Part shown: piece after piece, positions 43,921-53,330 of the stretch
Numbering within the stretch: the first letter of the stretch is position 1
Layout: the number at the start of each line of letters is the position of its first letter
From: Dokdonella koreensis DS-123
GTDB taxonomy: Bacteria; Pseudomonadota; Gammaproteobacteria; Xanthomonadales; Rhodanobacteraceae
NCBI RefSeq assembly: GCF_001632775.1
Contig: NZ_CP015249.1
Span: 1,716,686 to 1,780,685, forward strand
Length of the DNA stretch: 64,000 nt
Direction of reading: 5' to 3'
Notes under the pieces: model-generated
Database searches by the model: none
The model's input: the letters and a program-made list of their open reading frames with translations, nothing else
What the model was told of the DNA's origin: nothing
Program-made: the position numbers and the translations under genes

Positions 43921-44907
43921 ATGGCGAGTCTCGATCAGATCCGAACGTTCGTGACCGTGGTCAAGCAGAACAGCTTCGCACGGGCCGGGCGCGTGCTCGG
44001 CGTGACGCCGTCGGTGGTCAGCAAGCGCATCGCCGAGCTGGAGCACGACCTCGGCGTGCAGCTGCTGCTGCGCACCACGCGCAAGCTGACCCTGAGCGAC
44101 CACGGCGCGCGCTACTTCCACCGCGCCGTGGAGCTGCTGCAGCGCTTCGACGAGCTGGAGCGCGACGTCTCGCGCCATCGCGACGAGACCGCCGGCCTGG
44201 TGCGGATCGGGGCGCCGACGTCGATCGGCGTCAACTACATCGGCCCGGCATTGCTGGAGTTCCGCGCGCGCCATCCGGACGTGCGCTTCGACCTGGTGCT
44301 GCACGACCGCACCGTCGATCCGGTGGAGGAGGGGCTGGACCTGCTGATCGCCGAGCAGACCTACGTGATCCCGAACGGCGACCTCACCGAGGAGCCGCTG
44401 TGCCCGATCGCACGGGTGATCTGCGCCTCGCCGGCCTACCTCGCGCGCCGCGGCGCGCCGCAGCACCCGCGCGACCTGGTGCGGCACGACTGCCTGCACT
44501 ATTCGTTCCTGCCCAGCGCGCAGGTGTGGATCTTCACCGGCGCGACCGGCGAGATCAGCGTGCCGATCAACCCGGTGTTCAGCACCAGCAACGGCCAGAT
44601 CATGCGCCAGATCGCGCTCAAGGACGGCGGCCTGGCGATGCTGCCGACCCACGTCGTCGGCGAGGACATCCGCGCCGGCCGGCTGGCCGTCGTGCTGGCC
44701 GACTACGAGCTGCCGCAGTTCTGGCTGGTCGCGATCCTGCCGCCGCTGAGCCGGATCTCACGCCGCGTGCAACTGCTGGTCGAGCACCTGCGCACGGTGT
44801 TCTCGCCGCCGCCGTGGCTGCGCCAGACCGAGCCGGCGCCGCGCGTGGCCGGCAGCCGCACCCGGCCCGCCGCGGCGGCGCCGCCGAAGCGGCAGCGCGG
44901 CGGCTGA
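43921..44907 (+). CDS. LysR-family transcriptional regulator
   Basis: A 328-residue regulator. The N-terminal winged helix is SFARAGRVLGVTPSVVSKRI (about 20-39), with wing RTTRKLTLSDHGARYF. The effector domain includes LVRIGAPTSIGVNYIGPALL and the closing AILPPLSRISRRVQLLVEHL. The C-terminal tail of about 40 residues is Arg/Pro/Ala-rich and unusual for the family. The target is not apparent; the exporter upstream and the divergent M2 peptidase are candidates, though the stops converge at 44907/44932. Confidence 0.9.
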   Translation: MASLDQIRTFVTVVKQNSFARAGRVLGVTPSVVSKRIAELEHDLGVQLLLRTTRKLTLSDHGARYFHRAVELLQRFDELERDVSRHRDETAGLVRIGAPTSIGVNYIGPALLEFRARHPDVRFDLVLHDRTVDPVEEGLDLLIAEQTYVIPNGDLTEEPLCPIARVICASPAYLARRGAPQHPRDLVRHDCLHYSFLPSAQVWIFTGATGEISVPINPVFSTSNGQIMRQIALKDGGLAMLPTHVVGEDIRAGRLAVVLADYELPQFWLVAILPPLSRISRRVQLLVEHLRTVFSPPPWLRQTEPAPRVAGSRTRPAAAAPPKRQRGG

Positions 44908-44931
44908 CCGGACGCGGCGCGCCGCTTCAGT

Positions 44932-46854
44932 TCACCAGCCGCACTGGCGGCCCTGGTTCTGCTGCTTGAGCCAGGCCTGCAGCGGTGCGAAGTAGTCGAG
45001 GATCGCGGTGGCATCGAGTTCGCCGCTGCCGGTCAGCTCCTTGAGCGTTTCCGGCCAGGGCTGGCTCTGGCCCTTCTTGAGCATCGACCAGAACTTCTGG
45101 CCGGCTTCCTTGTTGCCGTAGAAGCTGCACGCGTGCAGCGGGCCTTCGTAGCCGGCGGCGTCGCAGAGCGCGCGGTAGAACTGGAACTGCAGGATGTGCG
45201 CGAGGAAGTAGCGCGTATAGGGCGTGTTGCCGGGCACGTGGTACTTGGCGCCCGGGTCGAAGAACGCCTCGTCGCGCGCCGTGGCCGGCGCCACGCCCTG
45301 GTACCGGGCCTTGAGGTCCCACCAGGCGCTGTTGTACTGGTCCGGCGCGATCGAACCGTCGAACACGCCCCAGCGCCAGCGGTCGATCATCAGGCCGAAC
45401 GGCAGGAACGCGACCTTCGCCAGCGCCATGCGCATCTGCGCGTTGATGACCGCCTGTTCGCTCTGGCGCTGCTTGCCGACCAGGCCGACCGACTGCAGGT
45501 AGTCGGGCGTGAGCGCCAGCACCACGGTATCGCCGATCGCCTCGTGGAAGCCGTCGTTGGCGCCGGACTGGAACAGCGGCGGCAGGTCGTTGTAGGCGAG
45601 GTAGTAGTAGACGTGGCCGAGCTCGTGGTAGATCGTCGTCAGGTCTTCCTCGTTGGGCTTGATGCACATCTTGATGCGCACGTCGCCGGTCATGTTCATG
45701 TCCCAGGCACTGGCGTGGCAGACCACGTCGCGGTCGCGCGGCTTGACCAGCTGCGCCTTGGTCCAGAAGCTCTCGGGAAGTTTCGGCATGCCGAGCGAGG
45801 TGTAGAAGTCCTCGGCACGCTCGGTCATGCTGCGCGCGATGGCGAGGTCCGCCTCGCGTTCCAGACGCACGCTGTCCTCGGCGCTCGCGCGTCCCTTGAA
45901 GCCGGCACGCAGCCGGCGCAGCTCGGCGGCGCGCTGCTTCTCCAGCGCGCCGGTGATGTCCAGGCTGCCCGCGCCCTTGTACGGTTCCAGGATCGGCCAG
46001 AGGTTGCCCCAGTCCTGCTGCCACATGTTGCCGGTCAGGTGGGCCGGCAGCAGGCCGTCCACGTGGCCGCGCGCGCCGTATTTCTTCTCGAGCTTGCCGC
46101 GTACGTAGCACTGCAGGTCGCTGTAGAGCGGCTTGACCTGCTCCCAGAGACGGTCGGTCTCGGCGCGGAACGCATCCGGGTCCATGTCGTAGCCGGACCG
46201 CCACATCGCGCCGGCGTCGGCGAAGCCCATCTCGCGCGCGCCTTCGTTGACCAGTTCGGCGAAGCGCCGGTAGTCGGCGCGCATCGGCTGGGCGATGGTG
46301 TGCCAGCCGGTCCAGGCGTCGAGCTGGTCCTCGTAGCTGGCCTTCGGGTCGCGCAGCACGTCCTCCAGCTCGCCGAGCTGGCGGCACTGCCGCTTGCCGT
46401 CGTGGTCGCGGCAGTACGTGCCGGCCCCGTAGGCGCCTTCGAGCTTGGACGCGATCCGCGCCAGCTCGGCGAGCTTGGCCGGATCCTTCGGCGCGGGCAT
46501 CGCCGTCGCGAGCTTGAGCAGGGCGATCGAGCGGGCGGTGTCGGCGGACAGCGCCTGGCCGTCGTAGCGGCGCGCTTCCTCGACGAAGGCGTTGAGCTGG
46601 GTGAGGCTGCGCTCGTTGCTCTTGGCCGCCAGCAGCTGCGAATCCTCGTTGATGTAGGTCACCGCCAGCCATTGCGCGGCGTTCATCTCGGGCGAGGTGG
46701 CGCGGAACGCGTCGTTGACGCGGCCGACGAAGGCGTCGGCGCTTTCGCTGCCGGCACCCGGCGCAGCCTGGGTGGTCTTGTCGCGTGGCGCCGTCGCCGC
46801 GCAGGCTCCGGCAAGGGCGGCCAGCAGGGCCGCCGCGAGCAGCTTGACGTTCAT
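44932..46854 (-). CDS. M2-family metallopeptidase (ACE-like dipeptidyl carboxypeptidase), lipoprotein
   Basis: A 640-residue zinc peptidase of the angiotensin-converting-enzyme family. The zinc motif is IYHELGHVYYY (HExxH, about 396-400) with the third ligand in GFHEAIGDTV. MADYRRFAEL, WQQDWGNLWPIL and FHEAIGDT are family blocks. The N terminus MNVKLLAAALLAALAGAC has a lipobox LAGAC, so it is probably an envelope lipoprotein. ACE-like enzymes of this sort are known in Xanthomonas. A catalytic HELGH is intact; the physiological peptide is unknown. Confidence 0.93.
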   Translation of the reverse strand: MNVKLLAAALLAALAGACAATAPRDKTTQAAPGAGSESADAFVGRVNDAFRATSPEMNAAQWLAVTYINEDSQLLAAKSNERSLTQLNAFVEEARRYDGQALSADTARSIALLKLATAMPAPKDPAKLAELARIASKLEGAYGAGTYCRDHDGKRQCRQLGELEDVLRDPKASYEDQLDAWTGWHTIAQPMRADYRRFAELVNEGAREMGFADAGAMWRSGYDMDPDAFRAETDRLWEQVKPLYSDLQCYVRGKLEKKYGARGHVDGLLPAHLTGNMWQQDWGNLWPILEPYKGAGSLDITGALEKQRAAELRRLRAGFKGRASAEDSVRLEREADLAIARSMTERAEDFYTSLGMPKLPESFWTKAQLVKPRDRDVVCHASAWDMNMTGDVRIKMCIKPNEEDLTTIYHELGHVYYYLAYNDLPPLFQSGANDGFHEAIGDTVVLALTPDYLQSVGLVGKQRQSEQAVINAQMRMALAKVAFLPFGLMIDRWRWGVFDGSIAPDQYNSAWWDLKARYQGVAPATARDEAFFDPGAKYHVPGNTPYTRYFLAHILQFQFYRALCDAAGYEGPLHACSFYGNKEAGQKFWSMLKKGQSQPWPETLKELTGSGELDATAILDYFAPLQAWLKQQNQGRQCGW

Positions 46855-46955
46855 CGATGCCTCTCCCCAGATGATGGTCGGTCGCGGAGGCTAGACCGCT
46901 CCCGCGACCGGGCGCAAGAGCCGGAACGCCGCCCCGTCCGGTCGCGCCGGCGGGC

Positions 46956-47939
46956 TCAGCCGGTGCGCGCGTCCATCGCGATCTCGAACGAGCGCCTGCG
47001 TGCGGCGTGGTCGTAGATGTTCGCCGTCAGCATCAGCTCGTCCGGGCGGTGGCGCTCGATGAACGCCCGCAGCCCGTCGCGCACCGTGTCGGGATCGCCG
47101 ACGACGCTGCACGCCAGCGCCTGCTCGACGCCGAGCCGCTCGGTCGGGGTCCAGAACGCCTCGATGTCGTCGATCGGCGGCGGGATCAGGCCCGGCCGGC
47201 CGCGGCGCAGGTTGACGAAGCTCTGCTGCAGCGTGGTGAACAGCCGGCGCGCCTCGGCCGTGGTATCCGCGCCGATCACGTTGACGCCGAGCATGGCGTA
47301 CGGCTGCTGCAGGCGCGCCGAGGGCCGGAACTCGCGCCGGTACAGCGCCAGCGCCAGGTCCATCGCGTCCGGCGCGAAATGCGAGGCGAAGGCGTACGGC
47401 AGGCCGAGCTGCGCGGCCAGGCGGGCGCCGAACAGGCTGGAGCCGAGCAGCCAGACCGGCACCGCGATGCCGGCGCCGGGTACCGCGCGGACCGGCTGGC
47501 CCGGCTGGGCCGGCTCGAAGTAGTACAGCAGCTCCTGCACGTCCTGCGGGAACGCGTCGGCGCCGTCGTGGTAGCGGCGCAGCGCCCGCGCGGTGGCCTG
47601 GTCGGTGCCCGGGGCGCGCCCGAGCCCGAGGTCGATCCGGTCCGGGTAGAGCGCGGCCAGCGTGCCGAACTGCTCGGCCACCTGCAGCGGCGCGTGGTTG
47701 GGCAGCATGACGCCGCCGGAGCCGACCCGGATCGAGCGCGTGCCGCCGGCGACGTGGCCGATCAGGACCGCGGTGGCCGCGCTGGCGATGCCCGGCATGT
47801 TGTGGTGTTCGGCCAGCCAGTAGCGCCGGTAGCCGAGCGCTTCGGCATGGCGGGCCAGGTCCAGCGTGTTGGCGAAGGCCTGCGTCGGGTCGCTGCCTTC
47901 GCAGACCGGCGCAAGGTCCAGGATCGAAAACGGAATCAT
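46956..47939 (-). CDS. LLM-class flavin-dependent oxidoreductase (MsnO8-like)
   Basis: A 327-residue luciferase-like monooxygenase. [17 protein letters not shown] at the N terminus, [20 protein letters not shown] and [20 protein letters not shown] are the typical blocks of the MsnO8 class, which uses FMN supplied by a reductase. Substrate unknown. Single gene, with 73 bases to the HExxH protein gene upstream and 101 bases to the M2 peptidase start downstream. Confidence 0.88.
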   Translation of the reverse strand: MIPFSILDLAPVCEGSDPTQAFANTLDLARHAEALGYRRYWLAEHHNMPGIASAATAVLIGHVAGGTRSIRVGSGGVMLPNHAPLQVAEQFGTLAALYPDRIDLGLGRAPGTDQATARALRRYHDGADAFPQDVQELLYYFEPAQPGQPVRAVPGAGIAVPVWLLGSSLFGARLAAQLGLPYAFASHFAPDAMDLALALYRREFRPSARLQQPYAMLGVNVIGADTTAEARRLFTTLQQSFVNLRRGRPGLIPPPIDDIEAFWTPTERLGVEQALACSVVGDPDTVRDGLRAFIERHRPDELMLTANIYDHAARRRSFEIAMDARTG

Positions 47940-48012
47940 GGGTGTTCCTGCAGGGGGACGGCAGGGACATGGGGTGGCCGGCCGGCGATTGCCAGCGCGG
48001 CGTGGGCGCCGG

Positions 48013-48468
48013 TCAGGCCGGCGGCGGCAGCCTGCGCGCGGCCAGCCAGGCGCGGGCGTCCTCGGCGTCGTGCTCGAACCAGGCGCGGGTCGATCCGAGC
48101 CGGAACGAGTAGCCCCAGGCGTCCATGTCGGCCATCAGCCGGTCGCGGCCGACCTCGGGCAACCGGTCGGCCAGCAGGATCTGCAGGCAGCAGGTGGCGT
48201 CTTCCTCGGCGACCGAATCGGTCGCATCGGTATGCACGGCGGCGCGGCGCTCCGGCGGCAGCACGATCAGGTGGCAGGCCTCGTGCAGCAGCGAATGCAC
48301 CGGCGTGTCGCGCCGTGCGTGCACGGTACTGCCGATCACGCCGGCTTCCGGGTCGCCCCAGTAGCTGCCGGGGATCGGCAGGTCGTCGGCGACCAGGGCG
48401 AGATGAAGGCCGTAGCCGGCCAGCAAGGCGGCGGCGCGGTCGATGTCGATGTCGGCCAGGTACAGCAC
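48013..48468 (-). CDS. Conserved HExxH protein in the min operon, GTG start
   Basis: A 151-residue cytosolic protein without a signal peptide. The motif [13 protein letters not shown] (about 60-72) is an HExxH zinc-binding core of the gluzincin/metzincin kind, and [12 protein letters not shown] about 27 residues later could supply a third ligand. The rest ([20 protein letters not shown]) is tryptophan-rich. I do not recognise a named family. It lies 25 bases after minE on the same strand, as the last gene of GNAT-minC-minD-minE. The start is GTG ([12 protein letters not shown]). Confidence 0.7.
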   Translation of the reverse strand: MLYLADIDIDRAAALLAGYGLHLALVADDLPIPGSYWGDPEAGVIGSTVHARRDTPVHSLLHEACHLIVLPPERRAAVHTDATDSVAEEDATCCLQILLADRLPEVGRDRLMADMDAWGYSFRLGSTRAWFEHDAEDARAWLAARRLPPPA

Positions 48469-48493
48469 GCGGCAGCTCGCGGGTTCGCGCGGA

Positions 48494-48772
48494 TCAGACC
48501 TGGCCGGTGGCGAAGTCCGGTGCCTTGTCGGGCAGGGTGACCGACAGCTCGAGCACTTCCTGGTCGCCTTCGCGCTCGACGTTGATCAGCACGGCATCCG
48601 GGTCGACGTTGACGTACTTCTTGATGACCTCCAGCAGCTCGCGGCGCAGCAGCGGCAGGTAGTCCGGGCTGCCGCGCTGGGCGCGCTCCTGGGCGACGAT
48701 GATGCGCAGGCGTTCCTTGGCAACGCTGGCGGTGTTCTTTGGCCTTGTCTTGAAGAAATCCAGGATACCCAT
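48494..48772 (-). CDS. minE: Cell division topological specificity factor MinE
   Basis: A 92-residue MinD-ATPase activator that drives Min oscillation. The N terminus [20 protein letters not shown] is the membrane- and MinD-binding part, and [19 protein letters not shown] and LELSVTLPD belong to the dimerisation fold. Begins three bases after the minD stop. Normal length. Confidence 0.95.
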   Translation of the reverse strand: MGILDFFKTRPKNTASVAKERLRIIVAQERAQRGSPDYLPLLRRELLEVIKKYVNVDPDAVLINVEREGDQEVLELSVTLPDKAPDFATGQV

Positions 48773-48775
48773 GGT

Positions 48776-49588
48776 TCAGCTCCCGAAGATGCGCGCGAAC
48801 AGTCCCTTCTTCTGCGCGTCCAGAAAGCGCATCGAGCGCTGCTCGCCGAGCAGGCGTGCGACGGCGTCGTCGTAGGCCTGGCCCGCGTAGGATTGGTCGT
48901 CGAGGATCACCGGCACGCCGGCGTTGGAAGCGGCCAGGACGCCTTCGGATTCGGGGATCACGCCGAGCACCTCGATGCCGAGGATCTCCTGGACGTCCTT
49001 GATGCTCATCATGTCGCCGGCCTCGACCCGGGCCGGGTTGTAGCGCGTCAGCAGCAGGTGCTGCTCGACGCCGCCGTTGCCCAGCTCCGCGCGGCGCGTC
49101 TTGCTCGACAGCAGGCCGAGGATGCGGTCCGAGTCGCGCACGCTGGAGACTTCCGGATTGACCACGACCACGGCGCGGTCGGCGAAGTACATCGCCAGCG
49201 CCGCGCCTTTCTCGATGCCGGCGGGCGAGTCGCAGATGACGTAGTCGAAGCCCTCGTCGGCCAGTTCCTTGAGCACACGCTCGACGCCGTCCTTGGTGAG
49301 GGCTTCCTTGTCGCGCGTCTGCGAGGCGGCCAGCACGTAGAGGCTGTCGAAGCGCTTGTCCTTGATCAGCGCCTGCTTGAGCGTGCATTCGCCGTGGATG
49401 ACGTTGACGAAGTCATAGACCACGCGGCGCTCGCAGCCCATGATCAGGTCCAGGTTGCGCAGGCCGACGTCGAAGTCGATGACCGCGACCTTCTTGCCGC
49501 GGCGTGCGAGGCCGACCGCCAGCGACGCGCTGGAAGTGGTCTTGCCGACGCCGCCTTTGCCGGAAGTGACGACGATGAATTCAGTCAA
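48776..49588 (-). CDS. minD: Septum-site ATPase MinD, TTG start
   Basis: A 270-residue deviant Walker ATPase. The motif VTSGKGGVGKTTSSASLAVG (7-26) is complete, VIDFDVGLRNLDLIMGCERR is the switch region, and FLDAQKKGLFARIFGS is the amphipathic membrane-targeting tail. The expected N terminus TEFIVVTSGKGG is preceded by TTG (49586-49588), with GGAGAA at a normal distance, and no better start is present. Second of three Min genes. Confidence 0.95.
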   Translation of the reverse strand: MTEFIVVTSGKGGVGKTTSSASLAVGLARRGKKVAVIDFDVGLRNLDLIMGCERRVVYDFVNVIHGECTLKQALIKDKRFDSLYVLAASQTRDKEALTKDGVERVLKELADEGFDYVICDSPAGIEKGAALAMYFADRAVVVVNPEVSSVRDSDRILGLLSSKTRRAELGNGGVEQHLLLTRYNPARVEAGDMMSIKDVQEILGIEVLGVIPESEGVLAASNAGVPVILDDQSYAGQAYDDAVARLLGEQRSMRFLDAQKKGLFARIFGS

Positions 49589-49699
49589 GGCGGGGTTCTC
49601 CGTAGGATGCCCAAGTGTTGCACGCCCCGGGGCCCGGGGGCGAATCAGTGCCCGTGCCGGCCGGCAGCGGGCTTCCGTCGAGGTTCAGGCAGACTCGGG

Positions 49700-50479
49700 T
49701 CAGAGCCGTGCGATCACCAGCTTGTCGCCGTCCAGGCCGACCTGGACCGGGTGGCCGCGCAGGTCGTCGGGGATCGCCTCGAACACCCGGTAGTGGCCGG
49801 CGATCGAGACCAGCTCGGCATGGAACTCGCGACAGTAGATGCGTGCCTTCTCGTCGCCCATCGCCCCGGCCAGCGCGCGGCCGCGCAGCGGTCCGTAGAC
49901 GTGGATCGAGCCGTCGGCGATGACTTCGGCGCCGTTGGCGACGAGCTTGTTGAGCACTAGGTCGCCGCCGCGGGCGTAGACCTGCTGGCCGGACCGGACC
50001 GGCTGGTCCAGGTGCAGCGTGGCGGCTGACGGCGCGGGCGCCGCGGCCGGCGGGGCCGCCGCGGCTGGCGGGACCGGTGCCGGCTCGCGCGAGGGCGGCG
50101 GTGGCGTCGCCACCATCGGCTCGCCGCCGGCGCGCTCGTAGGCGGCACGGAACTTCGCGAACAGCGGCAGGCCGAGCGAGCGGGCCAGCTGCTCGTTCTC
50201 GCTGGTGCCGTACGCCAGTCCCACCGGGATCAGGCCGGCCTGGCGGATGTGCTCGAGCAGCGACTGGACCGTGCCGGCGTCGGGCAGGGCGCCGAGGTGG
50301 CTGAGGTCCAGGACCACCGGCGCGCGGTCGAACAGCTGCGGCGCGTGGCGGACCTTGTCGGCCAGTTCACGCTGCAGGCCCGGTCCGTCGAGCCGCTTGA
50401 GGCGCAGGTTGGCGATGCCGACCTGGCCGAACTTCAGCTCGCCCACCGGTTCGAGGACGCGGGCCGGGGAGGTCGCCAT
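49700..50479 (-). CDS. minC: Septum-site inhibitor MinC
   Basis: A 259-residue FtsZ antagonist. The N-terminal domain has LKFGQVGIANLRLKRLDG and PVVLDLSHLG; a Pro/Ala-rich linker runs from about 125 to 155; the C-terminal beta-helix has GQQVYARGGDLVLNKLVANG and GPLRGRALAGAMGDEKARIY. Three bases separate it from the upstream acetyltransferase gene, and 111 bases from minD. Confidence 0.94.
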   Translation of the reverse strand: MATSPARVLEPVGELKFGQVGIANLRLKRLDGPGLQRELADKVRHAPQLFDRAPVVLDLSHLGALPDAGTVQSLLEHIRQAGLIPVGLAYGTSENEQLARSLGLPLFAKFRAAYERAGGEPMVATPPPPSREPAPVPPAAAAPPAAAPAPSAATLHLDQPVRSGQQVYARGGDLVLNKLVANGAEVIADGSIHVYGPLRGRALAGAMGDEKARIYCREFHAELVSIAGHYRVFEAIPDDLRGHPVQVGLDGDKLVIARL

Positions 50480-50482
50480 CCT

Positions 50483-51094
50483 TCAGCCGCCCCCTGCCGC
50501 GCGGGTCGCCGCCGGCACGAAATGCAGGCGATCGGCCAGCCAGGGCACGTCCGGGAGGCGGCCGGTGCCGGCGTTCAGGTAGGTGTCGCGCACGAACGGG
50601 AAGCTGGGCAGGTTCTTGCCCTGCAGCGAGACGCGGCGGTTGATCACCGGCATGACCTGCTGGCCGACCTCCTGGAAGCCGTTGGTCGCGTGGAACAGCA
50701 GCGAGACGTCGTCGTGCGGCTCCAGGAACACCTCGCAGGCCAGCAGCGGCACGCGCACCTCGGCGAAGCTGGTGACGTCGGCGTAGAAGATCCGGCCCAG
50801 GCCCAGGCCCCGGTACGGCCGCGCGATGACGATGCGGTCGATGTAGAGGAAATCCTCGTAGCGCTCGCGGAACCACAGGTAGTTGGCGCTGGCGTAGTCG
50901 GTATTGCGGTCCAGGCCCAGCAGGAAGCCGGCCAGGTGGCCGTCGACCTCGGCGACGCGGAAATAGCAGGCGTGATCGTAGAACCAGCGTACCCGTGCCG
51001 CGTCCAGCGGGAGGATCGTCGGCCCGGCGGCATTGTTGATGGCGACGATCGAATCCAGCTCGTGCTCAAGCACGTCGCGGACGACTACGGACAT
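50483..51094 (-). CDS. GNAT-family acetyltransferase upstream of minC
   Basis: A 203-residue acetyltransferase: VVVRDVLEHELDSIVAINNA at the N terminus, DRIVIARPYRGLGLGRIFYA as motif A (R-G-L-G-L-G loop), and FQEVGQQVMPVINRRVSLQG. The substrate is unknown; it could be a small molecule or a protein. It is the first gene of the GNAT-min operon, and its stop is three bases from the minC start. Confidence 0.86.
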   Translation of the reverse strand: MSVVVRDVLEHELDSIVAINNAAGPTILPLDAARVRWFYDHACYFRVAEVDGHLAGFLLGLDRNTDYASANYLWFRERYEDFLYIDRIVIARPYRGLGLGRIFYADVTSFAEVRVPLLACEVFLEPHDDVSLLFHATNGFQEVGQQVMPVINRRVSLQGKNLPSFPFVRDTYLNAGTGRLPDVPWLADRLHFVPAATRAAGGG

Positions 51095-51248
51095 TGCGGG
51101 CTCCTGCGGAATCGCCGCGGCGCGAACATGGCACGGCTCGGCGATTATCGCACGCATGGGCGAAGCGGTCATCGCGCACGTACGGCCCGGTGGCCGCCGC
51201 GGCGGGGATCGGCCGGGGCGCCGTGGCGTGCCAGTGACTTAGGACAGG

Positions 51249-51276
51249 TTGCGATCGCCCGGTCCCGGCCTATGAT
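51249..51276 (+). promoter_or_regulatory. Sigma-70 promoter giving a leaderless transcript
   Basis: TTGCGA (51249-51254), 16 bases, TATGAT (51271-51276). Transcription would begin about 51283, the A of the ATG of the histidine kinase gene. No Shine-Dalgarno is seen between. Leaderless translation is inferred. Confidence 0.45.
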
Positions 51277-51282
51277 GCCGCC

Positions 51283-52473
51283 ATGCCGATGAAGCAGTTC
51301 AACCACATCCAGCTGCTGCGCTATGCCGGATTCTTCACGTACCTGTGCGTCGGCACGCCGCTGCTGCGCTATCCCGGCCTGATGGCGGCGATGCGCGAGC
51401 AGGGGCGTTCGCCCCTGCTGGTCGACCTGTGGCTGGTGTGCTACCTGCTGTTCGGCCTGGTGTTCTGGTTCCTGACCCACCGCCTCGGCGCGCGCCAGGT
51501 CTCCGCCGCCGAGCGCCTGCTGCAGATCGCGCTGCTGCTTGTGCTCAACGGCACGGCCGTCGTGATCGGCCTGATCAGCCAGAGCGGCCTGTGCGCGCTG
51601 CTGCTGGTGGTGGTCGCGGTGGTGCTGCCGTGGCTGCTGCCGGTGCGGCCCGGCCTGTTCTGGGCGGTCGCGCAGAACTACACGCTGGTGCCGGTCTGGA
51701 TGAGCTTCCACGACACCACCTTCACGCTGGCCGAGGCGGTGCTGCAGTCGAGCCTGTACCTGGGCTTCTCGGTGCTGGCCTTCGTGACCTCGGTGATCGC
51801 CAAGCAGCAGGGCGAGGAGCGCGAGCTGCAGCGCCGTCTCAACGCCGAGTTGCGGGCCGCCCGCGCGCTGCTGGCCGAGTCGAGCCGGCTCGGCGAGCGC
51901 ATGCGCATCTCGCGCGACCTGCACGACCTGATGGGCCACCACCTGACCGCGCTCAGCCTGAACCTGGAGGTCGCCAGCCACCTGGCGCAGGAGCCGCAGG
52001 CGCAGGAGCACGTGCGCAAGGCCCAGACCGTGGCCAAGCTGCTGCTCAACGACGTCCGCGAGGTGGTCAGCCAGCTGCGCGACAGCGACGGCATCGACCT
52101 GACCACCGCGCTCAAGAGCCTGGTGGAAGGCGTGCCGCGGCTGGCGATCCACCTGGACCTGCCCGAGCGCTTCAGCGTCGAGGACCCGCGCCGCGCGCAG
52201 GTGCTGCTGCGCTGCGCGCAGGAAATCATCACCAATACCGTACGCCATTCCGGCGCCCGCAACCTGTGGCTGAGCTTCCAGCGCACGGCCGACCGGCAAC
52301 TGGTGATCCATGCGCGCGACGACGGCCGGGGGGCGGCGGACCTGGCCGCCGGCAACGGCCTGCGGGGAATGCGCGAACGCCTCGCCGAGTTCGGCGGCAG
52401 GCTCGACGTCACTACCGGCCGGGGACGCGGCTTCACGCTCGACGCCTGGCTGCCATTGGAGGTCGCAACATGA
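51283..52473 (+). CDS. NarL-type sensor histidine kinase
   Basis: A 396-residue membrane kinase with five to six N-terminal helices (about 10-175), a coiled-coil from about 180 to 205, then the HisKA_3 box RISRDLHDLMGHHLTALSLN (phospho-His about 214). The ATP site includes ARDDGRGAADLAAGNGLRGM. The extracellular sensing part is tiny, so the signal may be membrane-related, as in DesK. The stop overlaps the start of the response regulator (ATGA). A second ATG two codons in is possible. Confidence 0.9.
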   Translation: MPMKQFNHIQLLRYAGFFTYLCVGTPLLRYPGLMAAMREQGRSPLLVDLWLVCYLLFGLVFWFLTHRLGARQVSAAERLLQIALLLVLNGTAVVIGLISQSGLCALLLVVVAVVLPWLLPVRPGLFWAVAQNYTLVPVWMSFHDTTFTLAEAVLQSSLYLGFSVLAFVTSVIAKQQGEERELQRRLNAELRAARALLAESSRLGERMRISRDLHDLMGHHLTALSLNLEVASHLAQEPQAQEHVRKAQTVAKLLLNDVREVVSQLRDSDGIDLTTALKSLVEGVPRLAIHLDLPERFSVEDPRRAQVLLRCAQEIITNTVRHSGARNLWLSFQRTADRQLVIHARDDGRGAADLAAGNGLRGMRERLAEFGGRLDVTTGRGRGFTLDAWLPLEVAT

Positions 52474-53111
52474 TCAGCGTGTGTCTGGTCGATGACCAGA
52501 ACCTGGTGCGCCAGGGCATCCGTTCACTGCTGGAGCTGTCCGATTCGATCCGGGTGGTCGCCGAGGCCAGTGACGGCGCCCAGGCGGTCGAGACGATCCC
52601 GCAGGTCAAGCCGGACGTCGTGCTCCTGGACATGCGCATGCCCGGCATGTCGGGGCTGGACGTGCTCAATGCGCTGGCGCCGCGCGGCCAGTTGCCGCCG
52701 ACGATCATCCTGACCACGTTCGACGACGACCAACTGGTGCTGGCCGGGCTCAAGGCCGGCGCCCGCGGCTACCTGCTCAAGGACGTCTCGCTCGAGCAAC
52801 TGGTCGATGCGGTCAAGGTCGTCGCCGCGGGCGGATCGCTGGTCGCGCCGGTGGTCACGCAGCGGCTGCTGACCGGCCTGGAGCGCATGAACAACGATTT
52901 CACCAGCCTGGACCGGCCCGATCCGCTGACCGAGCGGGAGACCGAGATCCTGCGCCTGATGGCGGGTGGCTACAGCAACAAGGAGATCGCCGGCTCGCTG
53001 AACGTCGCCGAGGGGACGGTCAAGAACCACGTCTCGAACATCCTGTCCAAGCTGGGCGTACGCGACCGGACGCGGGCGGTGCTGAAGGCGTTCGAGCTCG
53101 GGATCGTCTGA
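52470..53111 (+). CDS. NarL/FixJ-family response regulator
   Basis: A 213-residue regulator. The receiver has LVDDQNLVRQGI, phospho-Asp in VVLLDMRMPGMSG (about 54) and Lys in GYLLKDVSLEQL (about 104). The LuxR-type helix-turn-helix is LTERETEILRLMAGGYSNKE followed by VAEGTVKNHVSNILSKLGV. Translationally coupled with the histidine kinase gene; targets unknown. Confidence 0.93.
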   Translation: MISVCLVDDQNLVRQGIRSLLELSDSIRVVAEASDGAQAVETIPQVKPDVVLLDMRMPGMSGLDVLNALAPRGQLPPTIILTTFDDDQLVLAGLKAGARGYLLKDVSLEQLVDAVKVVAAGGSLVAPVVTQRLLTGLERMNNDFTSLDRPDPLTERETEILRLMAGGYSNKEIAGSLNVAEGTVKNHVSNILSKLGVRDRTRAVLKAFELGIV

Positions 53112-53330
53112 GCGCTCCCTGGACGGAAATGGGGCATTCGACGAGCGCCAGGGGGGCCGCGGACCCGCGGCCTGACTGAACCGTAGCCATACCACCGGCG
53201 GCACGGTACCATGCGCGCCCGGGTCGGCGCCCTGCGCGCACGTCCCGACCACCAGCGGGTAAGTGCCGCGGACGTCCAGCGTGGCTGAGGGGCTCGCATG
53301 GCGTCGTCTACGTTCTGGAGAGTCCCTGGA

